A DNA stretch of 64,000 nt from Planctellipticum variicoloris (GCF_030622045.1 NZ_CP130886.1:6580001-6644000); one strand, 5' to 3'. Shown: positions 55,938 through 64,000, counted from the first letter of the stretch. The notes: generated by a model not told the origin, from the sequence alone. A program made the numbers and translations.

Positions 55938-56650
55938 AGCGCTTTGGCCGTGCGAAGGTAGACCCGGCCGTCCGCCGCAACGGGGGAGGCATAATGGTTC
56001 CCGTTCGCTTCGAGTCGGCGCTGCTTCGTCGGCTTACCGGTGGCCGCGCTCAGACATGAGGCGATTCCGCCGTCCTTGACCGTGAAGACCAGTCCGTCGA
56101 CATGCCGCGGCGAAGCGCAGAACGGAACGAGTTTCGCCTGCTGCCAGCGAACGTGCGTCTCGGTCGCTTCCCCTCCGGGACTCGGGCGGATCGAGAGAAC
56201 CAGATTGCGGCCGCTTCCGGCCAGACTGCGGAAGTGCTCGTATTCTTCCCGCGTGATCGCACCGTCCTTGTTGCGATCGATCTGAGTAAACCGCTGCTCG
56301 ATCGCGCCCGACTCCAGTTCGCTTTCCCAGTTCGCTTTCTTCGAAGCCGCCGTTCTGATTCTTGTCGGACGTCCCGATGATCTCCTCGAACGGGAGGATC
56401 ACCAGCGGGTCGCCTCCCACGTCCCCGCCGGCCGCCCCGCCGGCGACATACAGGCAGCCGTCATCGCCGCCCGACGGCGTCATGCAGACTGTTCGCGAGA
56501 TCCTCCGGACCGTCCAGCGTTCTTTCCCGGTGGCCAGGTCGTAGCCGCCGACGCTCCGAGTCTGTGATCCTTTCCCCCCAACCGTCACGGAGCCGCCCCC
56601 CTCCCGCCAGCGGGCAATGACCGGCGTGTCCCCTTTCCTCGGAGCGAACT
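55916..56650 (-). pseudogene. Broken PQQ-like beta-propeller / EF-hand protein remnant
   Basis: On the minus strand the sequence encodes a beta-propeller repeat (YDLATGKERWTVRRISRTV and a matching CLYVAGGAAGGDVGGDPLVIL). It runs into DKNQNGGFEESEL and then, in another frame, ESGAIEQRF, DRNKDGAITREEYEHF (an EF-hand), GSGRNLVLSI, ETHVRWQQAKLVPF, GLVFTVKDGGI and ASPVAADGRVYL, ending in a TGA. The frame change is exactly at the 13-bp tandem duplication 56314-56339. No start codon region and no N-terminal half can be found. It is a disabled fragment of a secreted protein. The left boundary is approximate. Confidence 0.8.
56314..56339. repeat. 13-bp tandem duplication causing a frameshift
   Basis: CCAGTTCGCTTTC occurs twice in a row (56314-56326 and 56327-56339) with no mismatch. 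If one copy is removed the reading frame of the EF-hand protein is restored across it (FEESELESGAI). The lack of change between copies suggests it is recent. Confidence 0.85.
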
Positions 56651-56830
56651 GGCCCTGTCCTTTCCCCCGCTGGGCCTCCTCGTCCCGCACCGGCGTTGAA
56701 ACCGGGGGACGCCGTGAACAGACTGAGGGCGGGGCGCGGGCTGATTCCTGCCGCCCGTTGTCGCGCCCTCCGAAGAATCGTGCCAAGCGAACTGCGGAAA
56801 AAATCACAGGCTCGGAGCGTCTGAAGAGTG

Positions 56831-56855
56831 CGTTCCCAGGCGGAGCCTGGGAACG
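56831..56855. repeat. Palindromic element CGTTCCCAGGC
   Basis: Arms CGTTCCCAGGC and GCCTGGGAACG are separated by GGA. I recall this sequence as common in intergenic DNA of several phyla, including planctomycetes. It lies upstream of the acetyltransferase gene. There is one copy in the window. Confidence 0.75.
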
Positions 56856-56891
56856 AGGGAATTGCGGGGGTTGTCGTTTGATGGGATCGGC

Positions 56892-57413
56892 ATGAAGACG
56901 CTCGATGCTGACGGGCTCATTCTGGAGCCGCAGGTTGCGGCGCATGCGGCGGAGATGTTCGCCGTCCTTTCCGATCCGGCGCTTTACGAGTACGAGCTGG
57001 AGCCGCCGGCGTCGGAGGAGTGGCTGCGGGCGCGATTTTTGAGGCTCGAATCCCGGCGGTCGCCCGATGGGCGGGAGCGCTGGCTGAACTGGGTGATCCG
57101 ACTCGCCGGGGGACCTTCCATTGGCTACGTGCAGGCCACGGTCCGCGACGATGGCAGCGCCGGCATCGCCTATGCGCTGTCGAGTTCCTGCTGGGGAAAG
57201 GGCTTCGCCGGGCGGGCGGTCGAGGCGATGATTCAGGAACTGGTCGGCGAGTATGGCGTGCAGATGTTCTGGGCCGTCTTGAAGGAAGAGAACGTGCGTT
57301 CGCGGGGATTGCTGGAGCGTCTGGGATTCGCGCCGGTTCCGACAGACGCCTGGCCCGGTGGGAGCGTCGAATCGGGCGAGCTGCTGATGAGCCGTCGGAT
57401 TGGCGCGTCGTAA
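56892..57413 (+). CDS. GNAT-family N-acetyltransferase
   Basis: This 173-residue protein has the acetyl-CoA fold of the GNAT family, RimJ/RimL-like: start LILEPQVAAHAAEMFAVLSDPALYEYE, central RWLNWVIRLAGGPSIGYVQATV, and the acetyl-CoA loop in SSSCWGKGFAGRAVEAMIQELV, close to the usual 'y.GkGyatEA'. The end, VRSRGLLERLGFAPV, is also typical. The substrate could be a protein end, a peptide or an antibiotic. The ATG giving MKTLDADGL is chosen. It lies beside a pseudogene and a repeat, so it may have been acquired. Confidence 0.88.
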   Translation: MKTLDADGLILEPQVAAHAAEMFAVLSDPALYEYELEPPASEEWLRARFLRLESRRSPDGRERWLNWVIRLAGGPSIGYVQATVRDDGSAGIAYALSSSCWGKGFAGRAVEAMIQELVGEYGVQMFWAVLKEENVRSRGLLERLGFAPVPTDAWPGGSVESGELLMSRRIGAS

Positions 57414-57641
57414 CGGCCGCCCTGCCCACGACTCCACATCCAGCACCTCGCTCAGCAACTGCTGCTGAGCACACAGAATCGCCCGGTACAGCTCCTCGGC
57501 TGTTACCGTCCCCGCAGAAGTCTGCGTCGAACGACTCCTCGGCTGAGGCAGGACGTCGGAGCGACGCGCGCCCCTTGACCTGCGTCCATTGGTCTGGTGG
57601 TATGTGCTGGAATTGTCAGAATTCTCAGCAGGAGTCTCTCA

Positions 57642-58475
57642 ATGGCTGATCGACACTCACCCATCAAGTCCGACCTGTTGCTGTCTTCACGTTTCGAGAA
57701 CCCCCGCACACGTACTCTCGTACGAAGCATCGCGGTCGGCGCTTTGCTCGGGAGCATTTTCACGCTTGGACAGGCGGACTTGACCGCGGCGCCGCCTGAG
57801 AAAAAGGCCGAGCAGAAGGACGACGACAAGTCGGAGCGACCTGACATCAAGCTGACCAAGCGATGGACCAACTTGGTCGTGTTCGACGGCAAAGCGACCG
57901 GCGAAGGACCGATTCCGGAGAAAATGCCGGTCTGGAACTTTCCGAAGGGCTACTCGTTCACATGTCCGAAGATCGACGCGCATCACCCCGGAGACTTCAA
58001 CACCGACGGGGAGTTCATCGTGCGGGGCGGGTATCTCCGTCGCGAATTCGGGAATACCGCCCTCCTGCACCTGCCTCCGGCCCAAGACTTTGACCTGGAG
58101 GGAATTGTCAGCCTGGAGGGGGCTGGCGGCTGGCTGATGCTCGTCGGCTGGGACATCGAATCGAAGTCGGGCTACATGATCTACGACACGAAACTCCGCG
58201 TCAGCGGATCGTTCTGGTATGTCGTCGAAATCGTTGGCGGCCAATTTGACGCGAACAGCGTCCGGAGGTTGGCGACAAAAGACGCTTCAGGCGAAGGCCC
58301 ATTGCGAGTCCGCGTGAAGGACAAGACAATTTCCTTGCAGGCGGCAGGAGCCTACGTCTTCAGAGACGAAGCGATGCCGAACTACTCGGAAGGGCACGTG
58401 GCGATCGGGACGTTCTCACCGCAGTACGGCGCTCAGAACATCGGGATCAAGTCGCTGCGGATGAAGTTAAACTGA
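57642..58475 (+). CDS. Secreted DUF1080-like (3-keto-disaccharide hydrolase-type) protein
   Basis: This 277-residue protein has a hydrophobic signal region (SIAVGALLGSIFTLGQADLTAA) after a longer basic start and no lipobox. The body is beta-rich and fits the concanavalin-like DUF1080 fold (LVVFDGKATGEG, EFIVRGGYLRREFGN, GWLMLVGWDIESKSGYMIYD). DUF1080 proteins are thought to act on 3-keto sugars, and they are very numerous in planctomycetes. The ATG follows AGGAG by seven bases. It probably acts in the periplasm. The catalytic residues cannot be verified by eye. Confidence 0.75.
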   Translation: MADRHSPIKSDLLLSSRFENPRTRTLVRSIAVGALLGSIFTLGQADLTAAPPEKKAEQKDDDKSERPDIKLTKRWTNLVVFDGKATGEGPIPEKMPVWNFPKGYSFTCPKIDAHHPGDFNTDGEFIVRGGYLRREFGNTALLHLPPAQDFDLEGIVSLEGAGGWLMLVGWDIESKSGYMIYDTKLRVSGSFWYVVEIVGGQFDANSVRRLATKDASGEGPLRVRVKDKTISLQAAGAYVFRDEAMPNYSEGHVAIGTFSPQYGAQNIGIKSLRMKLN

Positions 58476-58613
58476 CCGCGGCGGCCCGCTGCGCCTCTTC
58501 TGATTCCGCACGAAACCACGTTGAAAGGTCCTGCCCCACGCTCTGTTGGGCTGGTCGCGAAACGAGAGAGTTCAACCGCGGGGCCGCAAAGATGCCATCC
58601 CGCGGTTTTCTTT

Positions 58614-58640
58614 TGCGCGCTGATTGTCGATCAGCGCGCA
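58614..58640. repeat. Palindromic repeat, copy 1
   Basis: Perfect 11-bp arms TGCGCGCTGAT and ATCAGCGCGCA around the loop TGTCG. It lies 138 bases after the DUF1080-like gene. Confidence 0.85.
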
Positions 58641-58683
58641 TGGGGACGAGATCCTGGCCTCACGACCGGGGGGAGGGAAACGA

Positions 58684-58702
58684 CGCTGATTAACTATCAG
58701 CG
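58684..58702. repeat. Palindromic repeat, copy 2 (degenerate)
   Basis: 7-bp perfect arms CGCTGAT and ATCAGCG around the loop TAACT; the right arm continues as CGCA while the left has a mismatch. It is the weakest of the four copies. Confidence 0.75.
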
Positions 58703-58891
58703 CGCAGGGGCCAGATGCGATCGGGAATGCAAAGGGAGCGACCCGTCAACTTCGAAACACTGTTACCGAGAAGAAACTCCCTGCTAAACTTGCGACTTGC
58801 AACGACCAGTTGTCTGTGCGTTACGCCGCAAGCCTTCGGCCTTAGCGAGACACGCAGGAACGTTCTAAAACCGAGTCAGCCGGGCAACTAC

Positions 58892-59317
58892 ATGACCTTT
58901 TACGCCGACTTGCAGCCGCTCGACTACTTCGGGAAGGAGCACAAATCCGTTCTTCGAGCGATCGGCTGGTTGAGGGGCGGCCAGCCGTTCTCGACGGGTG
59001 ACGTTGAAGAGTCGTTGTTCGAGCGCCTAAAGGTCCTCACGTCTCGGGCCCTCCAGATAGCCGCGATCCCGGGGATCCATCAGTGCGACCTCTGCCAATT
59101 TGATGGCCCCGGAGGCTCGCGGAACCTTCTGATTCCGGGCGACGGCGTGATCTATGCCATGCCAGAGCTGGCAATACACTACATCGCCGCTCATTGGTAT
59201 CAGCCACCTGAGGAGTTCCAGCGGGCCGTCTTGACCTGCCCCGACACCGACTCGATGGAGTACAAACGCGCGTTACTCGCGAATGGCGGTCGCGGCATGT
59301 TCGCAGCACGAGGCTAA
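58892..59317 (+). CDS. Orphan conserved hypothetical protein
   Basis: This 141-residue soluble protein has no signal peptide. Its start (MTFYADLQPLDYFGKEHKSVLRAIGWLRGGQPFSTGDVEESLFERLKVL) looks like a small family found in many bacteria that I cannot name securely. It has a CDLC motif in HQCDLCQFDGPGG followed by IPGDGVIYAMPELAIHYIAAHWYQPP. The two Cys may bind metal. The GC content looks lower than that of neighbours. Palindromic repeats stand on each side, with copy 3 just 12 bases after the stop. It could be a horizontally acquired cassette. Confidence 0.75.
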   Translation: MTFYADLQPLDYFGKEHKSVLRAIGWLRGGQPFSTGDVEESLFERLKVLTSRALQIAAIPGIHQCDLCQFDGPGGSRNLLIPGDGVIYAMPELAIHYIAAHWYQPPEEFQRAVLTCPDTDSMEYKRALLANGGRGMFAARG

Positions 59318-59329
59318 CATTTGGCGGGT

Positions 59330-59354
59330 GCGCGCTGATCGTCCATCAGCGCGC
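59330..59354. repeat. Palindromic repeat, copy 3
   Basis: 10-bp perfect arms GCGCGCTGAT and ATCAGCGCGC around the loop CGTCC. It begins 12 bases after the stop of the gene at 58892 and may act as its terminator. Confidence 0.85.
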
Positions 59355-59489
59355 GGGATCTCCTCCGTGGAGACCAGACTCGCGAGACAGAACTCAACGC
59401 CTCCGGTATATTCCACAGTCGCTCGACGGCGAGTATTCTCGCAACGATCAGCGAAGAATGAGCTTATACGACCAGAGGGCACCGTAAGG

Positions 59490-60065
59490 ATGAATGACCG
59501 AATGGATCATGGGATCCCGGCTGCGAACATCGGCGAAACGGACTTGGTTGCGCTCGCCGAGACAGACCCTGAAGCAGCCAGGGAAATCGCGAGACTGGTC
59601 AATCTCATGAACCGCGGCGAAGAATCTGATGACGAGTGTCTACGGCTTTGCCGGTTGCTTTTTGACGCTGGTTCTGCGAGAGCGTCTGAGCACCTGTTGC
59701 GCCGCAATCTCAGTTTCTACCACGGACACGTTCTTTACATCGAGCTGTTCGGAACGGCAAAGCAGGATGAGTTTGACGCAGCCATCGAGGCCTTCAAGTC
59801 GCAGTTCGAAGTCGAGCTAATCCTAGAGGCAGAGAACGATTTTCTCGTTTTGACATTCCACACCGCTGGAAGCCCGCAGCGGTCCGACGCATTTACCCTG
59901 CTTTCGAGCCCGTGCACGGTCCAATTCGGCTACATTGAGCAGGACACAATCCAGGCGCACGTGCTCTTGTACGATCCGGATCGGATGGTTCGGAAGGCAG
60001 ACGAATGCCTGCTGTTGTTCTTTACCGCGGGTGTCTGGGAAGTCGTGAATCCAATCGGCCGATAA
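59490..60065 (+). CDS. Orphan hypothetical protein
   Basis: This 191-residue soluble protein has no known domain. It starts with an Asp/Glu-rich helix (ETDLVALAETDPEAAREIARLVNLMNRGEESDDECLRLCRLLFDAG) and continues with a mixed fold (VELILEAENDFLVLTFHTAG, VQFGYIEQDTIQAHVLLYDPD, LLLFFTAGVWEVVNPIGR). Codon use is less GC-rich than in nearby core genes. The ATG giving MNDRMDHG is preferred; the upstream in-frame extension is non-coding-like. It has repeat copy 3 before it and copy 4 after it. It could be an immunity-type or cassette gene, but that is only a guess. Confidence 0.7.
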   Translation: MNDRMDHGIPAANIGETDLVALAETDPEAAREIARLVNLMNRGEESDDECLRLCRLLFDAGSARASEHLLRRNLSFYHGHVLYIELFGTAKQDEFDAAIEAFKSQFEVELILEAENDFLVLTFHTAGSPQRSDAFTLLSSPCTVQFGYIEQDTIQAHVLLYDPDRMVRKADECLLLFFTAGVWEVVNPIGR

Positions 60066-60437
60066 CCGGTCACCGGATTTGAATTCACCTGCATGACTGC
60101 TGTTTGACGCTCACCGCCGCGCGCTGATGGCCAATCAGCGCACGAGGCTCCGATACTCGCTGTCGTCCCGCAGCACCTGCAAGGCGGCCGCAATGGTCGG
60201 ACGGCCCCGCGGCTGCATCAGCGCAAGATTGAACGGCAGGGCGGCCGACGAACAACGTCGACTTTCCCGGCACAGGATGCATCCGATAACCGCCAGGGCG
60301 CAATGTGCGTCGTGCGTTCGGGGCCGGCCCGCCGGGATGCGGAAACCTCGACGACGCATCGGCGGTTCGCTACGCTTGCTGCGCCTTCGGACGTTGCGAC
60401 GCCGCAGTCTCTCACGCTTTCACCAAGGATTTCCGCC
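60066..60437. other. Spacer between the orphan gene and the dehydrogenase
   Basis: This 372-base region holds palindromic repeat copy 4 at 60119-60143 and the likely promoter of the dehydrogenase. A leftward open frame at 60135-60359 exists but has no clear start site or domain; it is not called. Confidence 0.45.
60119..60143. repeat. Palindromic repeat, copy 4
   Basis: Left arm GCGCGCTGAT, loop GGCCA, right arm ATCAGCGCAC; 8 bp pair perfectly and one of the last two is mismatched. It lies 53 bases after the stop codon of the gene at 59490. Confidence 0.8.
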
Positions 60438-61424
60438 GTGCCCAGGGTGCTTTGTACGTCGTTGAATACCGAAACCGGTCCGCACATTCCGATTCTCGAA
60501 GCCGCGGGCTTTGAAATTCTGCATCCGCCGCGGGATCTGAACCTGTACGAGCCGGCGAACCTGCTGAAGGTCGTGCAGAACTGCGAGGCCGTCGTCGCCG
60601 GTTCGGAATCCTATCCGCCGCACCTGCTCGAACAGTTGCCGAAGCTGCGGGTCCTCTCCCGAACGGGGGTCGGTTTCGACGCGATCGACGTCCCGACCTG
60701 CGACCGGCTGGGGATCGTGGTGGCGACGACGCCGGGCGTCAACCACCATGCCGTCGCCGAGCAGACGTTCGCCTTTCTCTTCGGTCTGGCGCGCGAATTT
60801 CCCGTTCGCGACCAGGAAGTCCGCGTCGGCAAGTGGACGCGGCGCGAGACTCCGCGAATCATGGGCTCGACGCTGGGAATCGTGGGACTCGGCCGCATCG
60901 GACGGGCCGTCGCCACGCGCGCCCGCGGCGTCGGCCTGAAGGTCGTGGCCTTCGATCCGTTCCCGCCCGTCGAGTTCGCCGAGCAGTGGGACATCCGGAT
61001 GGTCGGCTTCGAGGATCTCCTCCAGCAATCCGACTACGTCTCGCTGCACCTGCCGGTCAGTTCGGAGACGAAGCAGATCATGAACGCCCGGACGTTCGCG
61101 CTGATGAAGCCGGGCTCGGTCTTTATCAACACCGCCCGCGGCGCGCTGGTCGACGAGCCGGCCCTGATCGCCTCGCTGCAGTCGGGACACCTACGAGCGG
61201 CCGGTCTGGACGTGTTTGCCGTCGAACCGCTGCCCACCGGGAGCCCGTTCCTGTCGATGAGCAATGTCATGCTCAGCGGCCACATCGCCGGCCTCGATCA
61301 CGAATCGCAGCGCGACACGCTGACGATGGCCGCCAATACGATTGTCACCCTCTCGCAGGGGGGCTGGCCCGCCCCCTGCATCCGCAACCTGCCGGGCGTC
61401 ACCGGCTGGAAATGGGAGCGATAA
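60438..61424 (+). CDS. D-2-hydroxyacid dehydrogenase (SerA-like)
   Basis: This 328-residue NAD-dependent enzyme belongs to the D-isomer hydroxyacid dehydrogenase family, closest in look to phosphoglycerate dehydrogenase. The NAD motif is GLGRIGRAVATRA; catalytic Arg is in NTARGALVDE, Glu in DVFAVEPLP and His in LSGHIAGLD. It has no regulatory ACT domain, so a broad role in serine or another hydroxyacid path is possible. The GTG start giving MPRVLCTSL follows AAGGAT. It is not linked in direction with its neighbours. Confidence 0.9.
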   Translation: MPRVLCTSLNTETGPHIPILEAAGFEILHPPRDLNLYEPANLLKVVQNCEAVVAGSESYPPHLLEQLPKLRVLSRTGVGFDAIDVPTCDRLGIVVATTPGVNHHAVAEQTFAFLFGLAREFPVRDQEVRVGKWTRRETPRIMGSTLGIVGLGRIGRAVATRARGVGLKVVAFDPFPPVEFAEQWDIRMVGFEDLLQQSDYVSLHLPVSSETKQIMNARTFALMKPGSVFINTARGALVDEPALIASLQSGHLRAAGLDVFAVEPLPTGSPFLSMSNVMLSGHIAGLDHESQRDTLTMAANTIVTLSQGGWPAPCIRNLPGVTGWKWER

Positions 61425-61594
61425 CAAGGATCTGGCGCAGCGTCTCGCGCAGATCGAGTCGAAGACTGGAGACTGGGGACGGCCGCTTGGGGCCGTCCCC
61501 GGTCCATGCGCGAATTTCTGGGGGCTCGAAGACTCGACCCCAGCCACCCGGCGAATTCACCATCGGTTCCGGAACTGATCTATCGGCCCCGGTC

Positions 61595-64000
61595 TCAGTC
61601 CGCCGACTTCCGGCTCAGCCAGTACTGGCGGGGGATGCTGCCCAGTCCGATGACGGCGAGCTGCGACAGGACAAAGACGCCCAGCCACATCAGCAGGCCC
61701 TCGCGGAAGCCGTACGAGTGCAGGCCGACGCCCAGTTCGTTGACGCCGAACCACGACCAGCTCACGGCGATGTTTCCCGCCACCGCCAGCAGCGCCAGCC
61801 CCCGATCTTTCACCATGCCGCCCCAGCGGGCGTGCAGGCAGAGGGCGTTCCACAGGACGATGATCAGCGCGCCGTTCTCTTTGGGATCCCAGCCCCAGAA
61901 ACGGCCCCACGAATCGTCCGCCCACAGTCCCCCCAGCACGGTTCCCACGAAGCTGAAGAAGATCGAGAAGCAGAGCGTGCCGTAGATCATCCGCACGAGA
62001 TCGCGGGACAATTTGCCGTTCAGCAGCGGCGTGCAGACTCCCAGGCCGACGAACAATACGCCGAGCAGCCCCGCCAGGTACGTGGTCGAGTAGCCGAGCG
62101 TAATGCAGACGACGTGGGTCGACAGCCAGAACTGCGTGTCGAGCACCGCCTGCAGCACGGCGAAGGTATCGGTGCCGTCCGAGGCGAGGTGTTCCGCGAC
62201 GCCCAGGCTCAGGAAGCCGGCGACGGTCGCCACGACGACGCCGAGTCCGTTGCGGAAGATCCGTTCCAGAATCAGCGCCAGCACCGCTCCGCCCCAGCCG
62301 ATGAAGACCGCGGACGAATACAGGTTCGTGACCGGCGGTCGTCCGGAAATGTAGATCCGGCCCACCAGCGCGTACGTATGCAGCATCAGAATCAGAATCG
62401 TCAGCCACACCGCCGCCCGCGTGAAGGTCTTCGGCAGCGTCAGCCAGCCAAAGGCCGCCAGCACGAACGCAAACACATACAGCCAGCGCGACAGGAAGAA
62501 CGGGGCAAAGCGATTGAACGACGCCTCGAACTCGGACTTCGGCAGATCCAGCCCCGGGTACTCCCCGGCCTTCAGATAGGCCATGTAGTCGTCGATCGCC
62601 GCGTTGAACGACTTGGCGTCCTTCTCGCGATACGCCGCGAGGATCGCCTCGAACTTTTCGTACGCGGGGTTCCGCGACTCGCTCTTGAACTGGCTCTTGA
62701 TGATGTCCTTCACCGCCGCGTTGGCGTACGTCTCCCACTCGGCGGAATCCAGCGGGGATCGCTCGCCTTCCGGCTTCTCCATCGCGGACTTCATCGGCGG
62801 AATCGCCAGCGGGGGCGGAGTGCTCCGCTTCAGCAGCCGCTGCTGCGATTGAATCGCTCCCAGCAGATCCTGGGCGAGATGGTCGGCGTCCGTCCGGATC
62901 GGCGGCATCGTGAACGACTGGAACAGCAGATCCAGAATCCCCAACTTCCGCTCCAGCTCCAGGATCTTCCGTTCCTTCACCGACAACTGTTCCGCCGGCT
63001 TCGCACGGGCAGCCTCGGCCTCCTCGGTCAGCTCCTTCAGCTTCGGCAGGAACTCGGTCGGTGAGTATCGGAAGTGCTCGCGCGGCTCCAGCCCCAGCAA
63101 TTGCTGGACTTCGAGATTGGGTATCTGAAACGTCCGATGGTCCAGGACGGCTTCGCGGTCGGTCAGCAGATCCATCAGCCAGCGAATCGCCGGCTGCGTT
63201 TTGTCGTTGGCGTCCTTGAACGTCTCTCGCGACGACGTCGCCAGCAGGCTGTGACGCGCCAGCGTGTCGAGCGGCTTCGCCCGTCCCTGCGAGATCACCG
63301 GAATCTCGCCGAACCGGCTCAAGTCGAGCTGATCGTCCTTCGGCTTACGGGGCGTCAGACCGACGGCGATGACCGCCAGGCCGATCGCCAGCGCGACCGC
63401 CGGGATGCCATAGGCAATCCAGACCGGCGCCTCGGCCGTTTCGATAACCGGCTCAACTGCCTTGGGCCGGGCCACCCCTTCGGGCAGATTCTTTGCGACG
63501 GAAACTTCGATCGGCGCTCCCGGCGCGCGCTCCGCCCGGTTCAGGAACCGCATCAGCGTAATCGCGAAGTGGGCCAGCATCCCCAGGGCCACGATCATGC
63601 AGCTCACATAGGGAATCATCCAGCTCGTGTTCGAAACCACCTGCAGTGTCGTCTGCTCGACCCCGGTCGAAGCGTCTTTGAAGTAGCCGCTCTGGTAGAA
63701 CGTCTCACCTGCGAACCGCAGCGGATTGTTCATCCAGATGTGAACCGGGCGATCGACATGCCGGTCGGGATCGACAAGCTGCACGTCGGAGGAGTAGTTC
63801 CGCGGCGTATCGGTCCCCACGTAGTCGTCCTTCCGAACATCGACCAGCTTGACCGAATACGGCTTGTACATCCGCTTGAACCGCAGTGAGATCTCGTACG
63901 GCTTGCCGTCGACTTCGACCGTGTCGGCCGCCCCGCTGCTGGAAAACAGAATGCCGACCAGATACGTCCCGATCGGCGTGTCGCCCGTCTTCGGCAACAA
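61595..64000 (-). CDS. ResB-CcsA cytochrome c biogenesis fusion (partial)
   Basis: The gene runs off the right edge, so its start is missing; 801 residues are seen. Residues from the start to about 155 are the end of a ResB-like domain with a membrane helix (WMIPYVSCMIVALGMLAHFAITLM). A second helix at about 193-210 and a soluble region of about 280 residues come next. A CcsA domain follows, with WWD-type haem-binding motif WGRFWGWDPKENGAL and neighbouring His residues. CcsA and ResB together attach haem to apo-cytochromes c in system II. The many c-type cytochromes in the window need this system. Confidence 0.9.
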   Translation of the reverse strand: MLPKTGDTPIGTYLVGILFSSSGAADTVEVDGKPYEISLRFKRMYKPYSVKLVDVRKDDYVGTDTPRNYSSDVQLVDPDRHVDRPVHIWMNNPLRFAGETFYQSGYFKDASTGVEQTTLQVVSNTSWMIPYVSCMIVALGMLAHFAITLMRFLNRAERAPGAPIEVSVAKNLPEGVARPKAVEPVIETAEAPVWIAYGIPAVALAIGLAVIAVGLTPRKPKDDQLDLSRFGEIPVISQGRAKPLDTLARHSLLATSSRETFKDANDKTQPAIRWLMDLLTDREAVLDHRTFQIPNLEVQQLLGLEPREHFRYSPTEFLPKLKELTEEAEAARAKPAEQLSVKERKILELERKLGILDLLFQSFTMPPIRTDADHLAQDLLGAIQSQQRLLKRSTPPPLAIPPMKSAMEKPEGERSPLDSAEWETYANAAVKDIIKSQFKSESRNPAYEKFEAILAAYREKDAKSFNAAIDDYMAYLKAGEYPGLDLPKSEFEASFNRFAPFFLSRWLYVFAFVLAAFGWLTLPKTFTRAAVWLTILILMLHTYALVGRIYISGRPPVTNLYSSAVFIGWGGAVLALILERIFRNGLGVVVATVAGFLSLGVAEHLASDGTDTFAVLQAVLDTQFWLSTHVVCITLGYSTTYLAGLLGVLFVGLGVCTPLLNGKLSRDLVRMIYGTLCFSIFFSFVGTVLGGLWADDSWGRFWGWDPKENGALIIVLWNALCLHARWGGMVKDRGLALLAVAGNIAVSWSWFGVNELGVGLHSYGFREGLLMWLGVFVLSQLAVIGLGSIPRQYWLSRKSAD

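Larger units (their letters stand above)
58476..58891. other. Spacer carrying two palindromic repeats
   Basis: This 416-base stretch has no convincing gene. It holds two repeats of the GCGCGCTGAT-N5-ATCAGCGCGC type at 58614 and 58684, listed separately, and probably the promoter of the next gene. Confidence 0.5.

Noticed and set aside
56034-57458. A 474-residue open frame on the minus strand
   Set aside because: Only its part left of about 56650 is protein-like (the broken propeller); the rest lies opposite the acetyltransferase. It is not one gene.
57414-57520. A short minus-strand stretch encoding TAEELYRAILCAQQQLLSEV
   Set aside because: It looks helical and may be the end of a lost gene, but there is no start, no domain and only about 35 residues. 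Not enough to call a pseudogene.
58614-60143. Integron attC sites
   Set aside because: The palindromes lack the GTTRRRY/RYYYAAC core ends of attC, and no integrase is in the window.
60135-60359. A 74-residue leftward open frame before the dehydrogenase
   Set aside because: No ribosome site, no domain, and it covers the repeat and the dehydrogenase promoter.

Overview
The window is GC-rich DNA from a chromosome that looks like a member of the Planctomycetota, probably order Planctomycetales. The evidence is: a complete alternative complex III (Act) operon joined to a caa3-type oxidase operon; a protein with a PEP-CTERM tail; a squalene synthase pair (HpnC/HpnD); FliD and FliS placed outside any flagellar cluster; a ResB-CcsA fusion; many two-component systems; and several secreted families typical of planctomycetes. 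Genus and species cannot be read from the sequence. I saw no rRNA, tRNA, CRISPR array, insertion sequence or prophage.

Layout. 0-5 kb: two small envelope proteins, a NarL-type two-component pair, then a receiver-only protein, a BON-like protein, CsrA and an Hsp20 chaperone. 5-9.3 kb: a secreted haem-motif alpha/alpha-toroid protein, a PEP-CTERM protein and a membrane-anchored coiled-coil protein. 9.4-13.7 kb: an iron-type ABC importer whose ATPase is fused to an NHL beta-propeller lipoprotein. 13.7-16 kb: ProC and a divergent ketoacyl synthase. 16.7-20 kb: fliD and fliS. 20-23 kb: an NtrC-type regulator and its membrane kinase. 23-26.6 kb: HpnC, HpnD and two proteins with HExxH motifs.

26.8-41.3 kb is one large respiratory locus on the minus strand. 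Read in transcription order it is actA, actB, actC, an actD-actE fusion, actF, a small membrane protein, a SCO copper chaperone, cox subunits II (with haem c), I (A2 type), III and IV, a second subunit-III-like protein and a Rieske ferredoxin. Quinol electrons would pass from complex III to the copper/haem oxidase within one co-expressed assembly. The partial ResB-CcsA protein at the right edge would help attach the haem c groups that this chain needs.

41.7-46 kb: a SNF2-type helicase with an unknown partner, a YHS-type lipoprotein and a QueD homologue. 46.3-51.9 kb: a tightly packed signalling operon (HTH-receiver, receiver-PAS-kinase, receiver-PAS, HDOD, receiver-HD-GYP). 52-56 kb: fumarase and an OmpR-type two-component pair. 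55.9-60.4 kb is accessory-looking DNA. It holds a beta-propeller/EF-hand pseudogene broken by a 13-bp tandem duplication, a dispersed-type palindrome, an acetyltransferase, a secreted DUF1080-like protein, and two orphan small genes set among four copies of a palindromic repeat with the form GCGCGCTGAT-N5-ATCAGCGCGC. The window ends with a 2-hydroxyacid dehydrogenase and the ResB-CcsA gene, which runs off the right edge.
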